Assembly (NCBI GenBank): GCA_948616985.1
Contig: CAPGDO010000004.1
Coordinates: forward strand, 93,500-157,499
Length of the DNA stretch: 64,000 nucleotides
Direction: 5' to 3'
From: MGBC163016 sp910588905
GTDB taxonomy: Bacteria > Actinomycetota > Coriobacteriia > Coriobacteriales > Eggerthellaceae
This document shows, piece by piece, positions 24,830-36,397 of the stretch; the first letter of the stretch is position 1; each line of letters begins with the position of its first letter. A program made the position numbers and the translations under genes. The notes under the pieces are model-generated. The model saw only the letters and a list, made by a program, of their open reading frames with translations. It had not been told where the DNA came from and did not search any database.

Positions 24830-26382
24830 GGTACCCTTCGGACCAGGTGGTGAGGCTGGCTTCGGATGCAAAGGGCTCTGTGCTGGAGGCCTTGCGTTCT
24901 CAGGGGATCAAGCTGGCATCCCCTTGTGGAGGTGCGGGTACCTGTGGGAAATGCAAGGTCACCGTTCGTCGGGCAGAGGGCATCGAAGAAACGGTGCTGG
25001 CGTGTCAGGAGTCGACAGCCTCGGTCAAGGATGTCTTGGTCCCGGAGGATGCCTTTCTTGGGGAAGGGCGGGCCATGGATGTGGTCCTTGGAGGGACTTC
25101 TGCTGCGAACCCATGGAAAGCGGACCACGGGGAGGGCTTCGGCCTGGCCCTTGATGTGGGTACCACTACGATAGCCTGTCATCTCTATGACCTGAAGACG
25201 GGAACGGTCATCGAAAGCGGTGGCCGTGCGAACCCTCAGGGGTCCTTCGGCGCCGATGTCATCTCACGGATAACGGCTGCAGAGGCAGGGCACGGGGCAG
25301 AGCTGCAAAGGGTCGTGAACGAGGCCATCGCCGCTTTGGCGTGCAGGCTCATAGAGCGGGCAGGGATCAAGGCTTCGGGCATTGTTCGGGCTGTGGTGGC
25401 GGGGAATACCGTCATGGAGCATCTGGCGGCCGGAGTGGACCCTGCGCCCATCGGCCGTGCGCCGTTCACAGCGCCCACGCTCTTCGGATGCATGCAGCCA
25501 CTGCAGGCACTGGGTTATCTGGGCTGTTCGACCCGTGAGGCCTTCTTCGCTCCTTGCGTGGCGGGGTATGTGGGTGGAGACATAACGGCTGACGTGCTGA
25601 GCCTGGGCATGGCATCCTCTTCGGACCTGAGGCTCCTGGCCGACCTGGGCACCAATGGCGAGATGGCCCTCGGCACTCCGGATGGCATCATCTGTTGTGC
25701 TACGGCAGCAGGTCCCGTCTTCGAAGGGGCCAACATCACCTTCGGCATGCCCGCCTACCCAGGAGCAGTGGCTCGAGTGCGTTGGGAAGCAGAGGGTCTC
25801 GTCGTTGAGACCGTCAACGACGAACCTGCTCAGGGGATCTGCGGGTCAGGATTGATAGATGTGCTGGCCCTCCTTCTAGATGTGGGCATCATCGAAGAGG
25901 GTGGCCTCATGTTGGAGGCAGATGAACTGGACGCCACCGTGCCTTCGACGATCGCAGAGCGGGTAGGCACCCATGAGGGCGCACCTGCTTTTTGGGTAAC
26001 ACCGCAAATAGCCGTCACTCAGCGGGATGTGCGCAACGTGCAACTGGCGAAGGCCGCTATCTGCGCGGGGATGCTCACCCTCTTGGAGAGCGCCCAGATT
26101 GAGCCTGCGCAGGTGGTGCGTTTGGATATCGCGGGCGGTCTGGGCCAGCATCTGAGCCTCAGGAATGCAGCGCGCATCGGGCTGTTCCCGCGGGTGCTAT
26201 CAGGGGTGGCGCGTAGCGTGGGGAATGCGGCTATCGAAGGAGCGGGCCTTGCTCTGATGAGCGATGCAGCCCGGGAGGAGCTCGGGCGCATCGCCCGAGG
26301 GGCGCGGTATCTGGAACTCTCCACCAGCAGTACATTCAATGAGCGCTACCTGGAAGCCATGGAGTTCCTCGACCAAGCGTGA
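24826..26382 (+). CDS. Reductive activator of corrinoid-dependent enzymes (RACE, ASKHA domain)
   Basis: A 518-residue ATP-dependent reductase that returns oxidised Co(II) corrinoid proteins to the active Co(I) state. The N-terminal plant-type [2Fe-2S] ferredoxin domain has Cys34, Cys40, Cys43 and Cys60 (PCGGAGTCGKC...LAC). After a linker, the DUF4445/ASKHA part begins at about residue 103 with GLALDVGTTTIACHLYD and continues through VVAGNTVMEHLAAG, LADLGTNGEMALG, ICGSGLIDVLA and LDIAGGLGQHLSL. It is shorter than many family members, with a compact linker. The ATG at 24826 overlaps the previous stop. It belongs with the methyltransferase upstream. Confidence 0.92.
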   Translation: MRYPSDQVVRLASDAKGSVLEALRSQGIKLASPCGGAGTCGKCKVTVRRAEGIEETVLACQESTASVKDVLVPEDAFLGEGRAMDVVLGGTSAANPWKADHGEGFGLALDVGTTTIACHLYDLKTGTVIESGGRANPQGSFGADVISRITAAEAGHGAELQRVVNEAIAALACRLIERAGIKASGIVRAVVAGNTVMEHLAAGVDPAPIGRAPFTAPTLFGCMQPLQALGYLGCSTREAFFAPCVAGYVGGDITADVLSLGMASSSDLRLLADLGTNGEMALGTPDGIICCATAAGPVFEGANITFGMPAYPGAVARVRWEAEGLVVETVNDEPAQGICGSGLIDVLALLLDVGIIEEGGLMLEADELDATVPSTIAERVGTHEGAPAFWVTPQIAVTQRDVRNVQLAKAAICAGMLTLLESAQIEPAQVVRLDIAGGLGQHLSLRNAARIGLFPRVLSGVARSVGNAAIEGAGLALMSDAAREELGRIARGARYLELSTSSTFNERYLEAMEFLDQA

Positions 26383-26461
26383 CACCCTGTTGTAGATGAC
26401 CCTCAGCTGCGTCGAGTGGTGCGAGCGGATGCGAACGGAGCTGCCCTCGGTGCGAGTCATC

Positions 26462-27781
26462 TTAGGCGCTCGCGTCCCGCTTCGGATATACGATAAGGGC
26501 CACCACGAAGGCGATCACCTGCAAGAACAGGCAGCCAGCGAATGCCAGCGGATACCCGTGGCTTTCGATCAAGAAGCCCCATATCACCGAGAACACCGCT
26601 CCGCTGATATCTATGCCAAGCAGGAACAGCGCATTCGCCGCACCCCATCGCTCAGGTGGGGTGAGCTTTACGGCCATGGTCTGGTTCAGGGGCATGCCGA
26701 GCCCGATGAACAGGCCGAAGGGGATGCCAATGGCATAGAACAACGGCTCGGTCAGCGAACCGAAGAGTTGCATCCCGCAGCCGATGGCTAAGGCGAAGGC
26801 GGCAACGCCGCTGCTCGCAGCGATGCCCATGAGACGCAAGGGCGAGATCGAGTCCATGAAGTGGCCGGATATGAGGCGTACACCGATCATCACGGCTGCC
26901 ATGATGGTGTAGTACAGCCCCGAGTTGGCGACACCGAGGGAGTTCCCGAATGAGCCCATGTAGAACACGTTGAAGGTGAACCCGGCGGACATGAACACGA
27001 TGACGGCTGTTCCGCGCAGGGCGGTGGGCTCGAAGATGGAATCCAGGAATGTACGCAAAGAGCCTGTTGCGGCCTTTGAGGCTGCGGGGGAGTCCTCTCC
27101 TTTCGCCTCGCTCTTCCGCTCTCGGGGTTGAGCTGAGTTGCTCTGCTCTTGCTCCCATCGCACGCGATATTCGGAGGTCTTGGGCAAGAGCTGGGGGTCT
27201 TTCTCGTATCGGCAGATCAGCGTCAGAAGAAGGAAGAGAACGCTGCAGGCAGCGAGGCCATAATAGAGGTTCTCCGGTGGGTTCGAGGAGACGAGGAAGA
27301 GGGCGAGCGCTGGGCCAATGGCCATGGCAACGGCTTGCCCGAGCCCGGCGTAGCCGATGCCTTCGCCCAGTCGCGTGAAGGGAAGCACATCGGCAGCAGC
27401 CGTATTGGCGGCTGTGGTGGCCGCAGAGAAGCCGATTCCCTGCAGGGCACGCCAGAGGATGAATAGGGCGCCGTCGTTCTGCACAAGGGGCCCTATGGTG
27501 CCTATCAGCAAGAAGATGGCACCAATGAACAGGGTGAAGCGCCGTCCGCGGTCATCCACCAGGGGTCCGCAGCAGATGCGCATGACACCGGCTGCTGCGG
27601 AGAAGATCATGGCTCCGATGCCAGCCAGAGCTACGGTTCCTCCCGTGCGTTCCAGATAAACGGTGGAGCCGCAATTGACACCCTGGCCCACCATGAACGA
27701 GAAGAGGAGCATTGCCAAGATGATCACGAAGATGGGGCTCCAGAGCTTCTCTTTCTTTGCGGTGAGGGAGGTCATGTCCAT
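26462..27781 (-). CDS. Major facilitator superfamily transporter
   Basis: A 439-residue membrane protein with about twelve helices in two halves, split by a charged cytoplasmic loop (RYEKDPQLLPKTSEYR... to KAATGSL). The MFS loop motif between helices 2 and 3 is seen as GPLVDDRGRRFTLF. The start is taken at ATG 27781 (MDMTSLTAKKEKLW); a longer in-frame reading to 27973 overlaps the next divergent gene region and is not credible. It converges with the corrinoid activator gene and could import the methylated substrate or export the product, but the substrate cannot be told from sequence. Confidence 0.85.
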   Translation of the reverse strand: MDMTSLTAKKEKLWSPIFVIILAMLLFSFMVGQGVNCGSTVYLERTGGTVALAGIGAMIFSAAAGVMRICCGPLVDDRGRRFTLFIGAIFLLIGTIGPLVQNDGALFILWRALQGIGFSAATTAANTAAADVLPFTRLGEGIGYAGLGQAVAMAIGPALALFLVSSNPPENLYYGLAACSVLFLLLTLICRYEKDPQLLPKTSEYRVRWEQEQSNSAQPRERKSEAKGEDSPAASKAATGSLRTFLDSIFEPTALRGTAVIVFMSAGFTFNVFYMGSFGNSLGVANSGLYYTIMAAVMIGVRLISGHFMDSISPLRLMGIAASSGVAAFALAIGCGMQLFGSLTEPLFYAIGIPFGLFIGLGMPLNQTMAVKLTPPERWGAANALFLLGIDISGAVFSVIWGFLIESHGYPLAFAGCLFLQVIAFVVALIVYPKRDASA

Positions 27782-27905
27782 AGGATAGCAGTAAGTGATG
27801 GTCGAGCGCATGCGGGAGGATCCAAGGAGCTGCAGGCAGAATGATGGCAGCGCCGTTCTGCGAACCGGTAGAATGGTCGTATTTGACCGGGGAGAAGGGG
27901 TGCCC

Positions 27906-28385
27906 ATGAGCCTGTATACGAAGAGTGGGGATGAAGGGCTCACCTCCCTTGCTTCGGGCCAGCGTCTCTCCAAGGCTGACGAACGGGTAGAGGCCTATGG
28001 CACGGTGGATGAGCTGCAAGCCCATCTTGGCCTCGCTCGGGCTCATGTGCGTGACGCAGCCATGGCGGAGGACATACAGCATGTAGAAGAGCGTCTCTTC
28101 GATGCCATGGCTGAGCTTGCCGATGCCCAGGAGGCTCGTATCACAGAAGCGGATATCCAGTGGCTGGAAGAGAAGATAGACCAATACGCCCCGAGCTGTT
28201 TCTCGTTCGTGGTGCCCGGAGAGAACGTGCCCTCCGCTGCCTTGCATGTGGCTCGGACGGTGGCTCGTAGGTGCGAGCGGCGGATCGTGTCGCTTTCCTC
28301 TGGCGCGGAGGTGGCCTCTGAGCTGCTCGTGTTCTTCAACAGGGTTTCTGATCTGTGCTATGCCATGGCCTGTTCTGCGGCTTGA
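27906..28385 (+). CDS. Cob(I)alamin adenosyltransferase, PduO type
   Basis: Converts cob(I)alamin and ATP to adenosylcobalamin. The 159-residue product has the family marks: MSLYTKSGDEGLTSL at the N-terminus, EAYGTVDELQAHLGLA, and the RRCERRIVSL...LLVFFNRVSDLCYAMA block with the conserved Arg/Asn/Asp residues of the nucleotide site. The ATG at 27906 follows GGGGTGCCC and fits the family N-terminus exactly; the frame is open further up to 27795. It lies just upstream of the cobalamin riboswitch, between the corrinoid methyl-transfer genes and the cobalamin transporter, so all parts of corrinoid supply meet here. Confidence 0.92.
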   Translation: MSLYTKSGDEGLTSLASGQRLSKADERVEAYGTVDELQAHLGLARAHVRDAAMAEDIQHVEERLFDAMAELADAQEARITEADIQWLEEKIDQYAPSCFSFVVPGENVPSAALHVARTVARRCERRIVSLSSGAEVASELLVFFNRVSDLCYAMACSAA

Positions 28386-28500
28386 ACCAGAGAGGCGCCA
28401 CCCTCCCCTCCAGGAGGCATGTGAGCGGTCATGAAGGGAATTCATGTTCCTATGAGTTATTCACATCGTCTTCTCGATGCTTCGTCCGATGAAGACAGGA

Positions 28501-28506
28501 TACAAT
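28501..28506 (+). promoter_or_regulatory. -10-like TACAAT before the cobalamin riboswitch
   Basis: TACAAT lies 39 bases upstream of the riboswitch P1 stem. The -35 region (TGCTTC at 17 bp) is poor, so the call is tentative. Confidence 0.4.
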
Positions 28507-28544
28507 CCTGCAAGATGTCCGGATCGAGGGCATCAGAGAAGACT

Positions 28545-28693
28545 GGCTCTTCGATCGTGCATCTAGGTGCATGGATAACCCTCGGGGAATGCGGGTGAGA
28601 ATCCCGCGCTGTACCAGCAACCGTAAAGCCATCTGAGCGCTGCTCTGCCCAGGTGCGAAGTCGGAATACCGAGCCTGATCAAGATCGAGAGCC
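28545..28693 (+). promoter_or_regulatory. Cobalamin riboswitch
   Basis: The conserved core is seen in order: GGGGAATGCGGGTGAGAATCC, the CCAGCAACCGTAAAG stretch, and the B12-box-like GCGAAGTCGGAATACCGAGCC. The closing P1 stem pairs GGCTCTTCGATC (28545-28556) with GATCGAGAGCC (28683-28693), leaving a single bulge. It ends 21 bases before the start of a cobalamin-uptake lipoprotein gene. The ribosome-binding site of that gene lies just after P1, and no terminator hairpin with a T-run is visible, so control of translation start is more likely than attenuation. Confidence 0.9.
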
Positions 28694-28714
28694 CTGGAAG
28701 AAAGGGTTGTTCCC

Positions 28715-29191
28715 ATGTTCGTGCGTTCTGTACCTCGTAGCCGTTCCCTGTCGTTCACCCGCAGTGCCCTGAGCCTTTTGGTGGTCTTGGCGCTTGCGTC
28801 GGTCGCCGTGCTCTCAGGATGCTCTTCGGCTTCATCAGCGGATGGCTCCTCGCAGTCATCCTCCTCGGCAGCCATCCAGGCCGAAGGCCCCACCATCGAT
28901 GCAACGCTGATCGTGAAGGATCCCGCCGCGGCCGATGCCGAAGGAGCCAGCTATCCGGTCAAGGTTGCCCAAGAGGAGGCTACCGTGCTGGCTGCCGTGG
29001 AGGCATCCGGAGTGGACGCCGTCATCGAGGACGGCCCCTATGGTAAATACATCACCTCTATCGGCGGCAAGGCAGCCGAGGGCTCTTCTGGTTGGGTGTA
29101 CACCGTCAACGGAGAGCAAGTCATGGAAGCCATTGATGTGTGCACCCTTGATGATGGTGACACGGTGGAGCTGGAATACCTGAGCATGTAG
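28715..29191 (+). CDS. DUF4430 (transcobalamin-like) lipoprotein
   Basis: A 158-residue lipoprotein with a signal peptide and lipobox LSGC (Cys36), a Ser-rich spacer, then a DUF4430 domain: VAQEEATVLAAVEAS, GPYGKYITSIGGKAAEGSSGW, VYTVNGEQVMEAIDVCTLDDGDTVEL. This fold is shared with the C-terminal domain of transcobalamin and intrinsic factor. It lies directly under a cobalamin riboswitch and before an ECF transporter, so binding corrinoids at the cell surface and handing them to the transporter is the likely role. The start ATG follows AAAGGG within the riboswitch expression platform. Confidence 0.88.
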   Translation: MFVRSVPRSRSLSFTRSALSLLVVLALASVAVLSGCSSASSADGSSQSSSSAAIQAEGPTIDATLIVKDPAAADAEGASYPVKVAQEEATVLAAVEASGVDAVIEDGPYGKYITSIGGKAAEGSSGWVYTVNGEQVMEAIDVCTLDDGDTVELEYLSM

Positions 29192-29225
29192 GCATCGCTC
29201 ATCATGCAAGGGGAGAGGGGTGCCC

Positions 29226-29306
29226 ATGGGTGATCTTTCATCGGGCACCGCAGCTCCAATGGTCCCTCCCCGCAGAGGCACGTCTGCTTCAGGGGAGCAG
29301 GAATAG
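29226..29306 (+). CDS. Possible 26-residue leader peptide before the ECF T gene
   Basis: An ATG after GGGGAGAGG opens a 26-codon frame (MGDLSSGTAAPMVPPRRG...) ending nine bases before the GTG of the transporter gene, which has no close ribosome-binding site of its own. The frame overlaps two possible hairpins (GGTGCCC/GGGCACC and CTCCCC/GGGGAG). It may couple translation to the next gene. The peptide itself has no known match. Confidence 0.35.
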   Translation: MGDLSSGTAAPMVPPRRGTSASGEQE

Positions 29307-29314
29307 GCATCGGC

Positions 29315-30196
29315 GTGGGGTTCTCATCCTTCCATCCTGCTATCACCTTCGCTTGGTTCGCAGGCGCCATCTTGCTGACGGTGCTGGTAGCGCATCCGGC
29401 GTGGCTTGCGTGGGCCTTCGCCGGAGCTGCTGCCTACTACCTCATGGTGCGCGGGCGAGCGGGATGGAAGATGATCCTCGGCATGATGCTCGTGTTCGTG
29501 ATGCTCTCTTTGATGAACGGCTTCTTCGATCCTCGTGGCACCACCGTGCTGTTCACCTATCTCGGGCGCCCCTACACCTTGCAGGCTGTGCTCTACGGTA
29601 CGCAGACCGCGGGGATGTTCGTCACCATCATGCTGCTCTTCGGCAGCTTCAACCGTGTGATGACCTCCGACAAGCTCACCTATCTCTTCGGCGGGGTGAT
29701 GCCTGCCATCACCTTGGTGCTGACCATGGTGCTGCGGTTGGTGCCCCGATACTTGCGGCGGGCGAAGCAGATCGCCGGGGCGCGAGCCTGCATTGGGAAA
29801 GGGGCGGCCGGAGAGGGGCTTGCAGAGCGCGTGCATCAGGGAGCGGATATCCTGGGGGCGCTCACCACCTGGGCGCTGGAGACAGGCATCGTGACCGCTG
29901 ATTCCATGGGTAGCCGCGGATTCGGCTGCGCCTCGCAGCGGACCCAGTTCGCTCGGTATCGATTCCGATTGAGAGACGGCGTCATCTTGGGGTACATGGT
30001 CATCTTTGCAGGCGTGGCTGTGGTGGGTATCCTGCAAGGAGCTGCTCACGTTGGGTATCTCCCCCAGGTGACATTCCCGCCCAGCACGGCATTCGGCATC
30101 CTGGCTCTGGTGGCCTTTGCGGCATTCCTGCTCCTTCCATCCATCGTCAGCCTTCAGGAGAGGGTCTCATGGCGCAATTCGATATCCAAGATCTGA
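29315..30196 (+). CDS. ECF transporter T component (CbiQ/EcfT-like)
   Basis: The transmembrane coupling subunit of an energy-coupling factor importer, 293 residues with about six helices. The helices alternate with two cytoplasmic coupling regions; the second holds the ATPase-contacting A-R-A/S-R-G-type signatures, here seen as AKQIAGARACIG and ADSMGSRGFG. The start is a GTG at 29315. Its end overlaps the ATPase gene by 28 bases, and the whole set is downstream of the cobalamin riboswitch, so it most likely serves corrinoid import rather than cobalt. Confidence 0.9.
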   Translation: MGFSSFHPAITFAWFAGAILLTVLVAHPAWLAWAFAGAAAYYLMVRGRAGWKMILGMMLVFVMLSLMNGFFDPRGTTVLFTYLGRPYTLQAVLYGTQTAGMFVTIMLLFGSFNRVMTSDKLTYLFGGVMPAITLVLTMVLRLVPRYLRRAKQIAGARACIGKGAAGEGLAERVHQGADILGALTTWALETGIVTADSMGSRGFGCASQRTQFARYRFRLRDGVILGYMVIFAGVAVVGILQGAAHVGYLPQVTFPPSTAFGILALVAFAAFLLLPSIVSLQERVSWRNSISKI

Positions 30197-31854
30197 CGTT
30201 CTACTATCCCGACCAGGATCGTCGGGCGCTGGAGGGGGTGACCCTTGGGATAGAGCGCGGTAGCTATGTGTGCCTCTGCGGGCGGTCTGGGTGCGGGAAG
30301 ACCACGTTGCTGCGCCACTTGAAGACGGTGCTCACGCCCCACGGGGACGCCAGCGGTCGCATCCTGTTCGAGGGGCAGCCTTTGGCTGAGGTGCCTCGGA
30401 AAGATCAAGCGCAGTTCATCGGCTTCGTCATGCAGGACCCAGATGCACAGCTGGTCACGGACAAGGTTTGGCACGAGCTTGCCTTCGGGCTTGAGAACCT
30501 TGGGGTGGATCGGCGCATCATGGGCTTGCGGGTGGCTGAGATGGCCAGCTACTTCGGCATCCAGCACTGGTTCCATAAGGATGTGGCAGACCTGTCCGGG
30601 GGCCAGAAGCAGTTGCTGAACCTGGCATCCGTCATGGTCATGCAGCCCAGCGTGTTGGTGCTGGATGAGCCCACCAGCCAGTTGGATCCCATTGCTGCGG
30701 CGGATCTCCTGAACACCGTGCGCAAGATCAATGAAGAGCTCGGTACGACCATCATCATCACGGAGCATCGACTGGAGGATGTGTTCGCCACGGCAGATCA
30801 TGTGGTGGTGATGGATGAGGGGCGCATAACGGTGACGGGGTCTCCACGAGAGGTGGCGAAGGCGCTCTATGCCACCGGAAGCGAGATGACTCTCGCGCTT
30901 CCGGCCCCGGTCCGCACGTTCTATGGGGTGGATGACGTCAGAGAGGATCCACCGCCCCTCACGGAAGCGCCCTTGACGGTGCGCGAGGGACGGCAATGGC
31001 TCTTGGACTACGTGGAAGACCATCATCTGACCGTGCGCTCCTTGCCCGAAGAGGGGTTGTTCTCTCATCCGGGTGATGCTCCGGCTGTCCAGGTGAAGGA
31101 TGTCTGGTTCCGCTATGAGCAAGAGGCGCCGGACGTGCTGCGCGGAGTGGATCTGGAGGTACCGCACCAGAGCCTCTTCGCTTTGGTCGGGGGCAATGGA
31201 ACGGGGAAGTCCACGTTGCTCAAGACGCTCTGCGGCATCTGCAAGCCCTATCGAGGCCGGGCGAGCATCTTGGGCAAGCGCGCGTCAGACTGGAAGGGAG
31301 GTTCTCTCTTCCGCAATGCCTTGGCCATGCTGCCGCAAGACCCTCAGAACCTCTTCGTCAAAAGGACCGTGCGCGAGGAGCTGGCAGAGATGCTGGAGGG
31401 CATTCCGCAGGACCTTTGGGAAGAGCGCATCCGAGAGGTGGCCCGCGTCTGCGGTGTGACGGATCAGCTTGGGCGGCATCCCCTGGATCTGTCTGGGGGC
31501 GAGCAGCAGCGGGTAGCTCTGGCGAAGGTGCTGCTGTGCGATCCGCAGGTGTTGCTCTTGGATGAGCCCACCAAGGGGATCGATGCCTTCTTCAAGCGTG
31601 AGCTGGCGGCAGTGCTGCGGAAGCTCATCGGTGAGGGCCTTACGGTGGTCATGGTGTCCCATGACGTGGAATTCTGCGCCCGCTACGCGGATTCCGTCTC
31701 CCTGCTCTTCGACGGTGCGGTGATCACCACGAATACGCCTCGGGCGTTCTTCGCCATGAATTCCTTCTACACCACGGCGGCCAACCGCATGAGCCGTCAC
31801 GTGTTCACCAATGCCGTGACCGACGAGGATGTGATCGAGCTGTGCCTGCAGTGA
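30169..31854 (+). CDS. ECF transporter double ABC ATPase (EcfA fused pair)
   Basis: A 561-residue protein containing two complete ABC ATPase domains in one chain. Domain 1 has Walker A GRSGCGKTT (near residue 40), signature LSGGQKQ and Walker B VLVLDEPTSQLDP. Domain 2 has GGNGTGKST (near residue 345), LSGGEQQR and VLLLDEPTKGID. It replaces the separate EcfA1 and EcfA2 subunits found in many Firmicutes and drives the T and S components on either side. The ATG at 30169 follows AGGAGAGG inside the T gene. It is part of the riboswitch-controlled unit. Confidence 0.95.
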   Translation: MAQFDIQDLTFYYPDQDRRALEGVTLGIERGSYVCLCGRSGCGKTTLLRHLKTVLTPHGDASGRILFEGQPLAEVPRKDQAQFIGFVMQDPDAQLVTDKVWHELAFGLENLGVDRRIMGLRVAEMASYFGIQHWFHKDVADLSGGQKQLLNLASVMVMQPSVLVLDEPTSQLDPIAAADLLNTVRKINEELGTTIIITEHRLEDVFATADHVVVMDEGRITVTGSPREVAKALYATGSEMTLALPAPVRTFYGVDDVREDPPPLTEAPLTVREGRQWLLDYVEDHHLTVRSLPEEGLFSHPGDAPAVQVKDVWFRYEQEAPDVLRGVDLEVPHQSLFALVGGNGTGKSTLLKTLCGICKPYRGRASILGKRASDWKGGSLFRNALAMLPQDPQNLFVKRTVREELAEMLEGIPQDLWEERIREVARVCGVTDQLGRHPLDLSGGEQQRVALAKVLLCDPQVLLLDEPTKGIDAFFKRELAAVLRKLIGEGLTVVMVSHDVEFCARYADSVSLLFDGAVITTNTPRAFFAMNSFYTTAANRMSRHVFTNAVTDEDVIELCLQ

Positions 31855-32630
31855 AGAAAGAGGGCGGTGGCTCTGGGCGCGTGCAGGCTCAGGGCGCACA
31901 GGAGGTCCCTCAGGGCTCTGCGAAGGTCTCGGCAGGACTCATCTGGGGGATGATGATGGTGGCGGCTGCGGCCACGGTGGCAGTGGGTGCAGCGGTGGGA
32001 GGCAAGAGCTACATCATCGTGAGCTTGTTGCTGGTGGTGTACAGCATGGTCCCGTTCTTCGCTTCGTTCGAGCGGCGCAAGCCTCAGGCCCGCGAGCTGG
32101 TGGCCATAGCGGTCATGGTGGCGCTTGCGGTGGCTGCTCGGGCGGCTTTCATCTGGCTGCCGAACTTCAAGCCCATGGCGGCTATCGTGATGGTGGCCGG
32201 TATCGCCTTCGGGCCGTCATCGGGTTTCGTGATAGGGGCCTTTGCTGCGTTGGCCAGCGGCTTCATCTTCGGCATTGGTCCTTGGACGCCTTGGCAGATG
32301 CTCTCGTTCGCCCTCTGCGGCCTGGTCTTCGGTGCGCTGGCGAAGCAGGGGGCCATCCCTCGGGAGGGCTGGTCAAGGAAGCAGAGGGTGCTCGTGGGTT
32401 TAGGGGGTGCTCTCTTCGTGCTGCTGATCGCAGGTCCCGTTCTGGATACCAGCTCCGTCTTCCTGATGCTGTGCTCCTTCACGCCCGAGGGCGTAGCTGC
32501 TCTGTATATAGCGGGGGTGCCGGTGAACGCTCTGCAGGGGGCTGCCACATTCGCCACCCTCTTCCTGGTGGGGAACCCTATTCTGGATCGCCTGGGCCGC
32601 CTTCGCCAGAAGTATGGTTTGATGGAATGA
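31851..32630 (+). CDS. ECF transporter S component, predicted corrinoid-specific (CbrT-like)
   Basis: The substrate-binding membrane subunit of the importer, 259 residues. After a hydrophilic N-terminus, about seven hydrophobic helices follow, including the typical block KPMAAIVMVAGIAFGPSSGF, then VIGAFAALASGFIFGIGPWTPWQMLSFALCGLVFG. The Gly/Ala-rich helix 1-3 region of S components contacts the T subunit. The GTG at 31851 overlaps the stop codon of the ATPase gene (GTGA); a GTG at 31842 is also possible. Specificity for cobalamin is inferred from the riboswitch, the DUF4430 protein and the adjacent adenosyltransferase. Confidence 0.88.
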   Translation: MKKEGGGSGRVQAQGAQEVPQGSAKVSAGLIWGMMMVAAAATVAVGAAVGGKSYIIVSLLLVVYSMVPFFASFERRKPQARELVAIAVMVALAVAARAAFIWLPNFKPMAAIVMVAGIAFGPSSGFVIGAFAALASGFIFGIGPWTPWQMLSFALCGLVFGALAKQGAIPREGWSRKQRVLVGLGGALFVLLIAGPVLDTSSVFLMLCSFTPEGVAALYIAGVPVNALQGAATFATLFLVGNPILDRLGRLRQKYGLME

Positions 32631-32671
32631 TTCAATCTCCATAAAAAATACATAGTTCATAGAAAAAAATC

Positions 32672-32700
32672 TTGACGCTCCCGTAACCCATGTCTAAGGT
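32672..32700 (+). promoter_or_regulatory. rpoBC promoter
   Basis: TTGACG (32672-32677) and TAAGGT (32695-32700) with a 17-base spacer, preceded by an A-rich tract (32640-32670) that could act as an UP element. It lies 68 bases before the rpoB start. Confidence 0.75.
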
Positions 32701-32768
32701 GGAGCGTTCCTGCATTTTGCAGAAGATCAAGCCCATCAAAGAAGGAATAGAGAAGGAGGGTAAGCTTC

Positions 32769-36395
<3,627 letters not shown>

Positions 36396-36397
36396 GG

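Noticed and set aside
29230..29901. 223-codon frame overlapping the ECF T gene
   Set aside because: Arg/His-rich translation typical of a wrong frame; the other frame gives an evident EcfT protein.
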